NCBI GenBank assembly: GCA_011525805.1
Contig: WYBR01000098.1
Span: 1-64,000, forward strand
Source: Vicinamibacteraceae bacterium
Lineage (GTDB): Bacteria > Planctomycetota > Phycisphaerae > Phycisphaerales > UBA5793
Reading direction: 5' to 3'
DNA: 64,000 nucleotides
The notes under the pieces are model-generated. The model had not been told where the DNA came from, did not search any database, and saw nothing but the letters and a program-made list of their open reading frames with translations. This document shows, piece by piece, positions 9,538 through 19,016 of this stretch; within the stretch, counting starts at the first letter, position 1; every line of letters begins with the position of its first letter. The translations under genes were made by a program, and so were the position numbers.

Positions 9538-10329
9538 TCAGCCGACGGCCCATTCGCTTCGGACCTCGGATCGCAGATCAACGAGGCTGTAGCCGAAACT
9601 CCGCAGCCGCGAGTCGAGCGTGCGCTCCGCCCTGCGGATGCTGCGGCCGTTGAAGAACTCCCGCTTCCAGGCCTCCCATTGCGTGAAGTACGACTCGTTG
9701 ACGTCGGGTTTGACCTCGCGGCTGACTTCGACCGGATCGAGTCCCACAAATCGGAAGGTTTCCGCGAGGGCCTCTGCAGGGCGAGTGACGAGATGCTCGT
9801 AGTGAATGACCTTGGCGCGGCGGAGGTGCGGGAAATCCTGCCTCATGATCTCGTGGCAGACGGCCCAATGCTCCACGAGCCGGGAGAGCGAGGTGCGCCG
9901 CTTCCACTTCTTGGTCGCGCCCGCGACCGCGACCGGATGGCGGAGGATGAAGACGAAACAGGAGTTGGGGAACATCGCCTGGAGGAACCGTGCCTTGATG
10001 AGGTTTGGCGGCGACTTTTCGACGAGATGGGTGCGCGAAGTGTCCCAGTGGCGAGACCACTCCTCCCACAGGCGCCGGCGATTGTCGTCGGTGACGAGCG
10101 AGGAGGTCTCAGTGAGGTGCATCTCGGGCGCGAAGCCGAACTTCCCCGGCCCGCCGTAGACGCTGGCGCGTGGAAAGACGGTCTGGAGGTGTTGTCCCTC
10201 GTCCTCGGGCGCGCCGGTGTCGTGGAACCCTGAGGTAGAGGAGTGATCGGCGAGGCATCGCGCCAGGAGTGAAGTGCCGCTGCGATGCAGGCCGCCGATG
10301 AAGATGAACGAGTGGTGGCTGGGGATCAT
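9538..10329 (-). CDS. Sulfotransferase (PAPS-dependent)
   Basis: A 263-aa sulfotransferase-fold protein. The 5'-phosphosulfate loop GLHRSGTSLLA is near residue 15; a 3'-phosphate-binding region FILRHPVAVAG lies mid-protein; the sequence ends in the helical region common to the family. It probably sulfates a sugar of the exopolymer or a lipid-linked intermediate, as inferred from its place in the operon. The start at ATG 10329 is the Met just before the first strand (MIPSHHSFIFIGG); no good Shine-Dalgarno site. A much longer open frame continues upstream but only shadows the polymerase gene. Confidence 0.85.
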   Translation of the reverse strand: MIPSHHSFIFIGGLHRSGTSLLARCLADHSSTSGFHDTGAPEDEGQHLQTVFPRASVYGGPGKFGFAPEMHLTETSSLVTDDNRRRLWEEWSRHWDTSRTHLVEKSPPNLIKARFLQAMFPNSCFVFILRHPVAVAGATKKWKRRTSLSRLVEHWAVCHEIMRQDFPHLRRAKVIHYEHLVTRPAEALAETFRFVGLDPVEVSREVKPDVNESYFTQWEAWKREFFNGRSIRRAERTLDSRLRSFGYSLVDLRSEVRSEWAVG

Positions 10330-10397
10330 GGCGCCGCGATGAGGTGCCGACGAAGGCCAGGGGTTTTCTTTCGGCGTGGAGAGGCTGGCGGGCGACG

Positions 10398-11945
10398 CTA
10401 CGCGCTCCCCGGCGTCGACGTCGGCGTGAACGCGGCCGCGGGACCGTAGGCCCGCATCTGCGCGAGCGTGGGCGCGACGCGATCCTCTGCGGGGATTTCG
10501 CCGCCCCGGCGCTCGCGGCGATAGACATGGTAGGCGGCGCCGCACAGTCCAAAGACAATGAAGTACAACTCGTTCTCGAGCACGTTGGAGGTGCCGGCGA
10601 AGAAGAAGAACCCGAACGTCGTGGAGGCGACCGCGGTGGCTTCGAACTTGAGCCGGCGATCCGTCGTCGCGAGCGCCGCGCTGAAGGCGCTGACGGCGGC
10701 GGTGGCGTAGAAGCCGACGTAGACGAGCACGCCCTGCAGACCGTTCTCTGCGAGCAACTGCATGAAGGCGTTGTGGACGCGGAGATAGGTCCCGGGCGCG
10801 TTGGGCAGGCGGTAGATGTTGTAGTAGATTCCCCAGCCGTTGGTCCCCACGCCGACGATGGGATGGTCGAGGAACATGTTGAGGGCCATCTGCCACATGG
10901 CCACGCGATACTCGATGGTGCGGGTCGCGGTGCCGGGGCTGGCGACGCGCTGGGCCGCCACGTCGAGGTTGGACGCGGCGAGGATGGTCAGGGCGACAAA
11001 GGCGATAATCGCGACAAGCCCCAGTTTCGCAAAGCGGTGCCGCACCGGGCCGGCCAGGAAGACGATGAGCGCGGCGACGGCGAAGCCGAGCGTGCCGCCG
11101 CGCGAACCCGTCCCGACGATGTTGAAGGCAATGACCAGCAGCGCCACCGTGAGCAGCGCCTTCTTCCACCACTCGCGATAATACAGCAGCAGGCCGAAGG
11201 CCAGCGTCCCCGGCAGCGTCTGGGCCAGGGCGTGGAACGTCGAGCCGCCCGAGGGCCCGACGATGCGAAGCGCCCCCTCGAAGGAGCCGAGCACGTTCAC
11301 CTGCGCCTCCGGGTCGGACTTGCCGAGCCGCTCGAGCATTGACTTTCCCGTGGCGACCTCGCTGAGCGTGGCGAACGCCACGAGCGTTCCGCTGATGACG
11401 ATGCAGAGCACGCAGCGGTGAAAGACCTCGCGGTCGGAGACGGCGAGGATGAGGATCGCCATGAGCGCGACGACGTTGGTGCGCCGGTTGACAAACTCGA
11501 CGCCGATCTCCGGATGCGGCATGAAGGGCATCCCGATCACGGAGACGAGCAGGTAGAGCACGCCGAGAATGATGAGCGGATCGCCCAGTTTGCGCGACCA
11601 GCCCCTGAGTTGATCCGCCAGAATCGCCGCCGTCAGAAAAACGATGGTGAGCGCGATGGCGATCTTTGTCCCGCTGATTCGGCCGCCCTCGCCGAAGGTC
11701 TGCATCCGGTCCCAGAGGACCAGCAGCATGATGAGATAGATGCCCATCCGAAAGTCGAGCCCGAGCACGACGATCGACCCGATGGTTCCGATGATCGCGG
11801 CCGTGAGCACGACCGGAAAGACGGGGCTGGAGGAACGGCCGATGAGCACGCCGAGGACGAACATGAGCCCGAAGATGGGAACGAACAGCAGGGCGAAGAA
11901 CGCCCATTGCCGCCAGTTCTGTCCCGGTGTGGTCGTGGTGAGCAT
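10398..11945 (-). CDS. O-antigen ligase/polymerase (Wzy/WaaL-like) membrane protein
   Basis: A 515-aa polytopic inner-membrane protein with about a dozen hydrophobic segments. The Wzy_C-type signature lies in the large periplasmic loop: VGVGTNGWG, then the HNAFMQLLAENGLQG block, typical of O-antigen ligases and polymerases. It polymerises or transfers lipid-linked repeat units at the periplasmic face. Start ATG 11945 gives MLTTTTPG just before the first membrane segment; an in-frame ATG at 11999 would add 18 Arg-rich residues. Operon with the co-polymerase and kinase-like genes on either side. Confidence 0.88.
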   Translation of the reverse strand: MLTTTTPGQNWRQWAFFALLFVPIFGLMFVLGVLIGRSSSPVFPVVLTAAIIGTIGSIVVLGLDFRMGIYLIMLLVLWDRMQTFGEGGRISGTKIAIALTIVFLTAAILADQLRGWSRKLGDPLIILGVLYLLVSVIGMPFMPHPEIGVEFVNRRTNVVALMAILILAVSDREVFHRCVLCIVISGTLVAFATLSEVATGKSMLERLGKSDPEAQVNVLGSFEGALRIVGPSGGSTFHALAQTLPGTLAFGLLLYYREWWKKALLTVALLVIAFNIVGTGSRGGTLGFAVAALIVFLAGPVRHRFAKLGLVAIIAFVALTILAASNLDVAAQRVASPGTATRTIEYRVAMWQMALNMFLDHPIVGVGTNGWGIYYNIYRLPNAPGTYLRVHNAFMQLLAENGLQGVLVYVGFYATAAVSAFSAALATTDRRLKFEATAVASTTFGFFFFAGTSNVLENELYFIVFGLCGAAYHVYRRERRGGEIPAEDRVAPTLAQMRAYGPAAAFTPTSTPGSA

Positions 11946-12049
11946 TGGAGGTGCAGTCCGCGGCCGGTGCGTGCGGGCCAGCCGGGCACGCGCCGGCATT
12001 CGTCAGCGGGATGCGGCGGCCAGAAGACCCCCGCTGCCCCGCCGTGCGC

Positions 12050-12832
12050 CTAGTCGAACCAGATCACGTCAATCGGCCTGAGGCCCGACCGGAGTGCCTG
12101 CTCGCCGACCTCGCGCACCGGTCCGCCGCGCGTCGATCCTCGCACCAGCGCGAGCACGAGACGGTCGCAACAGCCGCCCAGCGCGACGAACGGGAAGCCG
12201 GTGGCGATGCGAGGCGCGGCGATGACAACCCGGTCGTGGTTCTTCTTGAGGCCTTCCACGAGACTCGCCAAGCGACCCGTGGAGATGAGGCCGAGGACAT
12301 CCGCCTTGCCCGCGGCGATGGCGCCCGCGCGCGGCAGGCTGCTGTGCAGGCGGGCGATGTCCGTAAGCGGGCGCCCGGAGGCGGCGGCATCACACGCGGC
12401 CGAGAGATCGGGCGATGACGCCGTCAGCGCACCGGAGAGCGCCTTGGGTCCGCTCGCGAGGTCGATGAGAACCGTCGACCGGCCCCAGCGCCCCCAGAGG
12501 GCGGCGAGGGCCGCCGCCGTCTGGCCGATCTTCTCATCCGCTTCGACCGCGCTGATCGCGACGGCAACGCTGCCGTTTCGCCCCGCGGTTTCGCACGAGG
12601 TCGCCAGTTCGCCGATCGCCATGGCGATGCGGGCGTTGGCGGGCGCGGACAGGAGTTGCGTGAGGAACGAGCCCACAGGATGGGACGTGTTCAGCGATGC
12701 GTTGGAGCCGGATGAACCGGCGCCGGACGCGGACGGAATGGCTGCGGCTTGGGTGGTCATGTCGGGTGCTCGCACTCGGGTCTTGGTTTCGACCGGCGGC
12801 GGGGACCGGGGCGCCCGCGGCCGCTGATTCAT
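12050..12832 (-). CDS. Second CpsD-like protein without Walker A
   Basis: A 260-aa paralogue of 6949-7725 and again directly downstream of a co-polymerase gene (12-nt gap). The strand/P-loop region reads VAISAVEADEKIGQTAA, without GKS/T, followed by STVLIDLASG for Walker A' and a C-terminal CDRLVLALVRG strand matching CDRLVISVARG-like text in the paralogue. The pairing with a co-polymerase points to the BY-kinase family; loss of the lysine points to a non-catalytic partner. The start is uncertain: ATG 12832 is closest to the upstream stop, ATG 12760 is an alternative. Confidence 0.6.
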   Translation of the reverse strand: MNQRPRAPRSPPPVETKTRVRAPDMTTQAAAIPSASGAGSSGSNASLNTSHPVGSFLTQLLSAPANARIAMAIGELATSCETAGRNGSVAVAISAVEADEKIGQTAAALAALWGRWGRSTVLIDLASGPKALSGALTASSPDLSAACDAAASGRPLTDIARLHSSLPRAGAIAAGKADVLGLISTGRLASLVEGLKKNHDRVVIAAPRIATGFPFVALGGCCDRLVLALVRGSTRGGPVREVGEQALRSGLRPIDVIWFD

Positions 12833-12844
12833 GAATCGTCCGGT

Positions 12845-14488
12845 TCAGGCGCTGGCGAACATCTTGCCGGACCCGCCGCGCGGCACCGCGGCCACGACGC
12901 GCATTCCCGGGATGGCGGAGACCTGCCTCGAGGTCAGCAGCGTCTGGTTCAGGTAGTCGTAGGCGATGGGAAGGACGAGAGCCGCGAAGACGCCGATGGC
13001 CAGCGCCAGAATCGCCGCGAGAAGCATGTTGGGATAGTCGCTCTTGCGCTCGTTGAGCACCTGCGTTTCGGTGCGCGAGACGACGCCGGTGAAGAGCCGC
13101 GGACCGGCGAGGAGGTTCTGCAGTTGTCGCGCCTGCGTCGTCAACTGCTTGAGTTGCTCCTCATCTGCGATGGACTCGCGCTGGAGGCGCTTGAGTTCGA
13201 TGTCGGCCTTGACGGCCTGGTGCAGCATAGTGGTCATCGCGGCGATGGCATCGTCGAGCGCGGCGAAGCGCGTCCTGAGCGCCTCAAGTTGCAGCGTCGC
13301 ATCCAGCCATCGCTCGAAAATCGCCTGATGCTGCGGATTTAACTGCTGGCGGACGTTGGTGGACTGCTGCGGGACGCGGTTCTCCTCCGCCCGGGCGTCT
13401 TCGAGGCTCTTGAGCATGGTCTGGAGGCGGACCTCCAGAGCCTTGACCGCCGGAGAGTTCGGACTCTGACTGAGTGACTTGGCCGCGATGTCGGCGCGAA
13501 GATCGGCGATGTCCTTCTCGAGGCGGGCGGAGAGAGACTGCTCCGTCGCCTTGATGGTCTCCACGTCGCCCATGAGCGAGACGAGTTCTTTGACTTCGGA
13601 CATCTTCGCCGTCAGCGTGGCCAATTCGGCGTCGAGGGACTCCGCTCGAGCACGGAACGTGTTCTTCTCGCTCTGCAGCGACTGAGTGGTGTCCTGGACC
13701 TGCCGCGCGTAGGTCTCCGGATCGAAGAACTCGTAACGCATGCGCGCCTCCTGGAGCGCCACGTCGTTCTGGCTGACCTTGAGGCGAGCGTCCTCGATCA
13801 GGTCGTTGAGAACGGTGACCTGTTGCTCAACGCCGGCGCGGAGGGCGGCGTCGGTGCGCTCCTGAAGGAGGTCCATGATCGTGTCGCCGACCTTCTTCGT
13901 GATCGCCGGCGTGTCGCCGTACACGTAGATCGGGATGACCGTCGAGCCTTCCGTGGGCGTGATGCTCAGCCAGGTCGAGGTCAGTTCATCCATGCCCTTG
14001 GAGACGTAGTCAACCTTGAACTGGCCGCGCAGGAACTGAAGCGAAGCGACTTTGGCGATGACCTTCTTGATTCTCGTCCGCAGGTCCGGCGGCCGATCGG
14101 CCCGGTCCTGAAGATGCTTGTCCAGTTCGGAGCGGATGACGACCTCGCGCAGGAAACTCAGTGACCGGGTCTGCTCGATGAGATTCTTGACGAGTTGGGC
14201 CGCGGTCAGAGGAGCGGCCTGGGACACGGACCCGCTCTCGATGCTCATCTGGGGCATCGGGGTGGGGTGGATCTCCATCGTCGCCTGGCCCTCCCAGGTG
14301 GGCGTCACGAGCCAGGTTCCGAAAAGCACGAGGCCGGTGGCGGCGAGGAAGAGGACGATGATCGCCATCCAGTGCCTCGTCCAGGAGCGGACGAAGTTGT
14401 CGATCATCATGGAGCGGACCTCGGGCAGGGGCCAGCCCTGTGCGTCGAATCCGATGGGAGCCGATTCTCGTTGCTGAGGAGCATTCAT
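12845..14488 (-). CDS. Polysaccharide co-polymerase (Wzc-N/GumC-like)
   Basis: A 547-aa inner-membrane protein: N-terminal membrane segment near residues 40-60 (WMAIIVLFLAATGLVLFG), the Wzz-type start of the periplasmic region (TPTWEGQATMEI), long coiled coils, and a second membrane segment near 505-528. The C-terminal tail VVAAVPRGGSGKMF resembles the linker that joins Wzc to its kinase domain, here supplied by the next gene. First gene of the minus-strand operon. Start at ATG 14488 (MNAPQQRES); the preceding in-frame ATG 14584 would add 32 unlikely residues. Confidence 0.85.
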   Translation of the reverse strand: MNAPQQRESAPIGFDAQGWPLPEVRSMMIDNFVRSWTRHWMAIIVLFLAATGLVLFGTWLVTPTWEGQATMEIHPTPMPQMSIESGSVSQAAPLTAAQLVKNLIEQTRSLSFLREVVIRSELDKHLQDRADRPPDLRTRIKKVIAKVASLQFLRGQFKVDYVSKGMDELTSTWLSITPTEGSTVIPIYVYGDTPAITKKVGDTIMDLLQERTDAALRAGVEQQVTVLNDLIEDARLKVSQNDVALQEARMRYEFFDPETYARQVQDTTQSLQSEKNTFRARAESLDAELATLTAKMSEVKELVSLMGDVETIKATEQSLSARLEKDIADLRADIAAKSLSQSPNSPAVKALEVRLQTMLKSLEDARAEENRVPQQSTNVRQQLNPQHQAIFERWLDATLQLEALRTRFAALDDAIAAMTTMLHQAVKADIELKRLQRESIADEEQLKQLTTQARQLQNLLAGPRLFTGVVSRTETQVLNERKSDYPNMLLAAILALAIGVFAALVLPIAYDYLNQTLLTSRQVSAIPGMRVVAAVPRGGSGKMFASA

Positions 14489-15725
14489 GGGGGATTCTCT
14501 GGCAGTTCTGAAGTGCGGCGAACGGGCACATGCCTGCGAACTCGAGTGGATCCAATGCGATCCACACGCTTCTGAGCGAGTCACCAGGATCCCGGGGCGA
14601 AGCGGGATCGGCTGTGGCTCTTTGCGTGCCTGCTAGCATACCAACCTCCGGCATCGACGTAAAGGGGGCCGGGCATAAACGCATGCGAGGACGATCGCCT
14701 TCGCTGCATCGCGAATCTGGCTGGACGTCGGTCCCAACTCCGGGCCGATCGACGATCGATGGAGACGACAACACGCTCCGCGTGTCCCCGCGGCCCGCTG
14801 CTTCGTCATCACGATTCTGCCATCAGGTTGGATTTTTCCTCTTTTTTTGCGCGCCGCAGCGCAACTCAGCGCGGCGCTGCGGACTCTCAAGACGCAGCCC
14901 GAGAGGGTCGGACTCGGTTTCGAGATGGCCCATTGAGGATCTGGCAGAATTGAGGGCCACCACCCTCCAACGTCCGCCAGAGAACGCAGACGAAGAGCGC
15001 CCACCCGCTGGCCATGGAGAGTGTGCCACTCGGTAACCCAGCGCTCGGGCGTCGGGAGTCAGCCGACGCGGCGGAACGGCATAGTCGGGGGCACGGACAC
15101 GCTCGGCGGCGACCGACTGCGGCGACGGCCTTCCGCCGGTTCCATCGAAGCCTCGACCCGCAGCGTGGGATCTGGACCTTCTGGAGGGGACCGCGGTTCC
15201 TGCCTGGCTGAGGAATCGAGTCATTCACCCGGCGGCCCTCCGGGCGCTCGCGCGCTCTTGAAGCGGCCGAGCGTTATCGGGTCAATCGCCGCGCTCGGTC
15301 GGCGAGGCGCCGTGACGATGCGGATCGACCGCAAAACCATCGGCTGGAAGTTGAACGACCACACACTCGAGCCATCTTCATGCCGGACCACCCTCAAAAG
15401 TCGGCGCGCGTTCCGATGATTGACGAAGTGACCGCAGCGTCACTACGCCGCTCCGTGGGCCGTGCATCTCACCCCGCCGCAGACAGATGATCAGGATCGA
15501 ATGACCCGGGGTTGCAACCGGAGCGCTTATCGCGCCTATGTCGCCCGAGGATTGGGCGTTACTCAGGCACAAGTCCTGCAATCGTCACACCTTGCCGATG
15601 TTGGCGTGTTTCGCCCTTGCACGCGTAAAGATGAATCGTACTTTTCTCTCTGACACGGTTGGCTCGATCATGCCCTCGCGCCGCGGCGGCATCGTCAGGG
15701 CACCGCGCTGTCGGGAGGGACGAGC
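14489..15725. other. 1.2-kb divergent intergenic region of the exopolysaccharide locus
   Basis: No convincing gene on either strand; the open frames here are short, Arg/Ser/Pro-rich and unlike the neighbours. It separates the minus-strand polysaccharide operon from the plus-strand glycosidase-like gene and must hold promoters for both. The right part carries a good sigma-70-like promoter (15617-15644). A T-rich tract (about 14826-14840) is the only low-complexity feature. Its size is unusual for this compact region; a regulatory RNA or decayed gene is possible but not shown. Confidence 0.5.
15617..15644 (+). promoter_or_regulatory. Putative sigma-70 promoter of the second glycosidase-like gene
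   Basis: TTGCAC (15617-15622) and TACTTT (15639-15644) are separated by 16 nt, about 80 nt upstream of the ATG at 15726. The order, spacing and strand fit a vegetative promoter. Confidence 0.45.
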
Positions 15726-16886
15726 ATGGCTCCGAGAACAAACCAACGTGCGGGCGCGACTTCACTGATGCTCGCATCGACCCTCGCCATCTTCGGGCAC
15801 GCAAGTTCGGTGTGCTGCGCTTCGCATTCCGGGGAGGAAGCGCTCATCGCGTCCTTGACCCAAGAACCTGCACATCGAACCGAGCTATGGATTCACGGGC
15901 TGGGGAATGCGAAGCGCATGAGCGAAGTCTCGGCTGCGGGGCTCCGCACCATTGTGGACTTGCGCCAGGACCTCAAACTGGAGAGCATTCGGCGCCACAT
16001 GCGCACGTACTCAGGTCAGCAACTCGGTCTCGTCTATACGCTGCGCTGGGCGGATCCCGAGGACAAAGGCCGCCCCGTGCGACTGGACCGAACGCCGACC
16101 GCGGAGGAAGAGCGACGCGCCCTGGATACGCTTGCGCAGTTGATGAACACACCAGAGTCCCGGCAGTTGGCAGGCCGCATCTGGGTGCAGTTCTACAACG
16201 AGGTGGCCGGCGGACCCGGCACGATCGAGCCCGCGGACGCCGATGCGCTCTATGACTTCGCAACCAGAGCCGCTCTTCGCCTGCGTGCGGAAGCCCCGCA
16301 CATCCGCATCATCGGACCGGCGCTCACGGGGCTGTCCGCGCTCGAAGAGAATCACTCTCCCGGCTCGGTCGGGGAGTATCGGCGCGACGGCTTGCTTCGC
16401 GCCATTCGATGGTCGATCGCCAATGCCGATGCGGTCGACCTTCATCTGCATTGCGCCGGAGGTGAGGACGCGGCCGAGCAACTCGCCAGGCTGCGGCGCG
16501 CGCTTCACCGCGAAGGACGGCCCGATCTTACCGTGCACTCACTGGAGTGGAGTGCGGCTCGATTCCCCGCCGGTTCGGCGGATCTGAGCGGCGCGCAGCA
16601 GGCCATCAGCGACATCTTCGAGGCGATGTGTGCTGCCCGCGTGGGCATCGGCGCCTACTCCTCATTCCCCAAAGGGCACCTCAAGGACATGTACACATGG
16701 TCCTATCTGTGGGATCAGAAGGGCCAACCTCATGAACCTTTCTTCTCGCATCTCAAGTCGATCGCGGGGCAGAACGCTCCAGCCGCGCAATCTCAAGCGC
16801 GCGGCGGAGTGAGCACGGACGCTCCTGCCGCCCGAAGCAAGTCAGGCACGAGAGCCACCCTTGTCAAACGCAAGAAGCGCCGCTGA
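15726..16886 (+). CDS. Secreted glycoside-hydrolase-like protein, paralogue of 4214-5362
   Basis: A 386-aa protein with an N-terminal hydrophobic leader ending in a Cys pair (SVCCAS), probably exported. It shares the whole barrel region with the paralogue at the other end of the polysaccharide locus: LWIHGLGNAKR, TLRWADPE, QFYNEVAGGPGT (Asn158-Glu159, candidate acid/base), DLHLHCAGGED and HSLEWSAARF (Glu274, candidate nucleophile). The C-terminus ends in a basic Lys/Arg tail. GGGAGG about 7 nt upstream supports the start. Exopolymer processing is inferred only from location. Confidence 0.7.
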   Translation: MAPRTNQRAGATSLMLASTLAIFGHASSVCCASHSGEEALIASLTQEPAHRTELWIHGLGNAKRMSEVSAAGLRTIVDLRQDLKLESIRRHMRTYSGQQLGLVYTLRWADPEDKGRPVRLDRTPTAEEERRALDTLAQLMNTPESRQLAGRIWVQFYNEVAGGPGTIEPADADALYDFATRAALRLRAEAPHIRIIGPALTGLSALEENHSPGSVGEYRRDGLLRAIRWSIANADAVDLHLHCAGGEDAAEQLARLRRALHREGRPDLTVHSLEWSAARFPAGSADLSGAQQAISDIFEAMCAARVGIGAYSSFPKGHLKDMYTWSYLWDQKGQPHEPFFSHLKSIAGQNAPAAQSQARGGVSTDAPAARSKSGTRATLVKRKKRR

Positions 16887-16946
16887 AACGGCGCAGCGAT
16901 CGAGCCTGCCGAGCAGCGTCGGCGTTGAAGGGGTGGCGGGTAGGAC

Positions 16947-19016
16947 CTACCCCTCCTCCGCCGGGGCGGCGAGGGTCACTTCAACCTTGATCATCTCGCC
17001 GTTTCGCTTCACGCCCAACGTGATCTTGTCGCCGGGCTGGTGCTTGGCGAGTTCGGTCATCAGGGCCCGGATGTCGGTCACGGGGGCGCCGTTCCAGGAG
17101 AGGATGAGGTCGCCCGCCTTCAGCCCCGCCGCCGCCGCGGGCGTGCCCTCCGTCACGCCGTCGAGCAGCACGCCCGTCGTCTCGGCGTTGTAATTGGGCT
17201 GGATGCCCAGGCGCACGCGCGAGCGGGCCATCGGCCGGGCCGGCTCCTCGGCGTCGGCCCCTTCGCCCGGCGGCTGGTCGAGCATGTCGAGACGGAACCC
17301 GCCGCCGGTGCGCTGAAACTCCAGTTTCTCCGGCATCGTGGCGAACTGCATCGCCAGTTCGTGCGCGAGGCGGACGATCTTCACCGCGCCGACGGGGTTG
17401 ATGAGCGAGGCGACGTCCGTGGGCCGGTGGTACTGCTCGTGCAGGCCGGTGAAGAAGAAGAGCACGGGAATGCCCACGGCGTTGAAACTGGCGTGGTCGC
17501 TCGGGCCGCTGCCGCTCTCCTGGCTGACGACGCGCATGCCGCTGGCGTCGAAGGCGGGCTTGACGAGGTCGGCCAGGCCGACGGCGCTGCCGATGCCGCT
17601 CACCTCCACGCTGTTGTGGCGCAGGCGCCCCACCATGTCGAGATTGAGCATGATGTTCACCTGGTCGGCGGTGAGCGTGGGCTTGCGCGTGTAGTGTCGC
17701 GAGCCGTTCAATCCCGACTCTTCGGCCGAGAAGGTCATGAAGAGGATCGAGCGGGCGCTGGCTTCGGGAGGCAGTTTGGCGTAGGCGTCGCCGAGGCGCT
17801 GCGCGAGGACGAGGACGGCCGACGTGCCCGAGCCGTTGTCGTCGGCGCCTGGGTGAATCGTGCCGACGGCGGAGCGGCCCGAGAGGCTGCCGAAGTAGCC
17901 GTAGCCGACGTGGTCGTAGTGGGCGCCGATGATGATCCACTGATCCTTGAGGTCGCCGTGGCCGCGAAGCACGCCGCCGACGTTGTCGGTCGGGTTCTGG
18001 GTGCGCCGCAATTCGACCTTGATCGTCGCGGTCGTCTGGTCGCCGTAGTGGGTCGCCTTGAAGTCGTCGGCGTCGGCGGCCTGCCTGTGGGCGCTGAGGC
18101 TGCGCGCGCCGATGCGCGAGAGGAGGCGGTCCGCCGCGGGAATCGAGAGGTGAACGACGGGCACGCCGACGCGGCGCCAGGAGGACTCCGACGCGGCGAG
18201 AAGTTCGTGCGTGCGCCCGTCGCGCGTGTCGGGCGGGTTGACGAGGATGATGCCCACGGCGCCGCGGCGCGCGGTCTCGAGCAGTTTGGTCTGCAGGTTG
18301 GCCCGCTCGCTCCAGCCCTCGCGCCCGCCGTTCCACTTGCTGCGGCCGGAGGCGTCGCTTGGCTCCCAGTTGAGAAGGAGGGCGATGCGGCCGGTGAGGT
18401 CGATGTCGCCGAAGTGATCCTGCCCGTCGGGACCCCCGGCGATGCCGTAGCCGACGAACGAGAGCGGTCCGCTGACCTCTCCCTCGCCGACGCCCAGGGC
18501 CGTGAATTCTCGGAGGGGTTCGAGATCCGTGCGCGTGCCGTTGATGTCGGCGAAGGCGAGTTGCTGGGTGATCGCCTCCATGCCGCCGGGCATGTCAAAG
18601 GGCTGTCGGTAACTGACCCACAGCGCGCCGTCGCCCACGGCGTTGCCCTCGGCGTCGTACTCCGGAAACGCCGGCTGAAGGCCGAAGTGGCGGAACCAGA
18701 ATTCGATGTAGTCGGCCGCGACGCGATTGCCATGCGTGCCGGGCGCGCGGCCTTCGAAGAACGGATTGGCGAGGGTGGTGATGTGAGCGATGTAGGCGCG
18801 GACGTCCGGGTCGAGCGCGTTGAGGATCGCCGGCATGTCCACATCGCCATTGGCGTCGATCCAGCCTTGCGTCGAGGCGGCGGCGTTATCCGGCGCGGCG
18901 GCGGCAGTCTGGGCCAGTGCCCGGCCGCCCCAACCGAGGGTGAGACTGCCCGCAAGCAGAAGCGCGGCAGCGGGAATGGACAACGAGCGCGACAAACGGT
19001 GAGTCCGATCGAGCAT
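16947..19016 (-). CDS. Secreted M28-family zinc peptidase with PA and PDZ domains
   Basis: A 689-aa exported aminopeptidase-like enzyme. Signal peptide at the N-terminus, a PA-like insert in the middle (VGIILVNPPD), then the di-zinc M28 core: GAHYDHVG (His), GADDNGSGT (Asp), FSAEESGLNGS (Glu-Glu), LDMVGR (Asp) and the final His in SDHASF/HEQYHRPTD. A C-terminal PDZ domain (about 590-680; GVLLDGVTEGTPA) probably binds substrate or a partner. Start ATG 19016 is chosen for the GGAAGGG site upstream; an in-frame ATG at 19076 lacks one. Convergent with the glycosidase-like gene. Confidence 0.92.
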   Translation of the reverse strand: MLDRTHRLSRSLSIPAAALLLAGSLTLGWGGRALAQTAAAAPDNAAASTQGWIDANGDVDMPAILNALDPDVRAYIAHITTLANPFFEGRAPGTHGNRVAADYIEFWFRHFGLQPAFPEYDAEGNAVGDGALWVSYRQPFDMPGGMEAITQQLAFADINGTRTDLEPLREFTALGVGEGEVSGPLSFVGYGIAGGPDGQDHFGDIDLTGRIALLLNWEPSDASGRSKWNGGREGWSERANLQTKLLETARRGAVGIILVNPPDTRDGRTHELLAASESSWRRVGVPVVHLSIPAADRLLSRIGARSLSAHRQAADADDFKATHYGDQTTATIKVELRRTQNPTDNVGGVLRGHGDLKDQWIIIGAHYDHVGYGYFGSLSGRSAVGTIHPGADDNGSGTSAVLVLAQRLGDAYAKLPPEASARSILFMTFSAEESGLNGSRHYTRKPTLTADQVNIMLNLDMVGRLRHNSVEVSGIGSAVGLADLVKPAFDASGMRVVSQESGSGPSDHASFNAVGIPVLFFFTGLHEQYHRPTDVASLINPVGAVKIVRLAHELAMQFATMPEKLEFQRTGGGFRLDMLDQPPGEGADAEEPARPMARSRVRLGIQPNYNAETTGVLLDGVTEGTPAAAAGLKAGDLILSWNGAPVTDIRALMTELAKHQPGDKITLGVKRNGEMIKVEVTLAAPAEEG

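Noticed and set aside
10330-11907. Upstream part of a 789-residue frame joined to the sulfotransferase
   Set aside because: Only the last 263 residues are sulfotransferase; the rest is Arg-rich and lies out of frame over the polymerase/ligase gene. Not a fusion.
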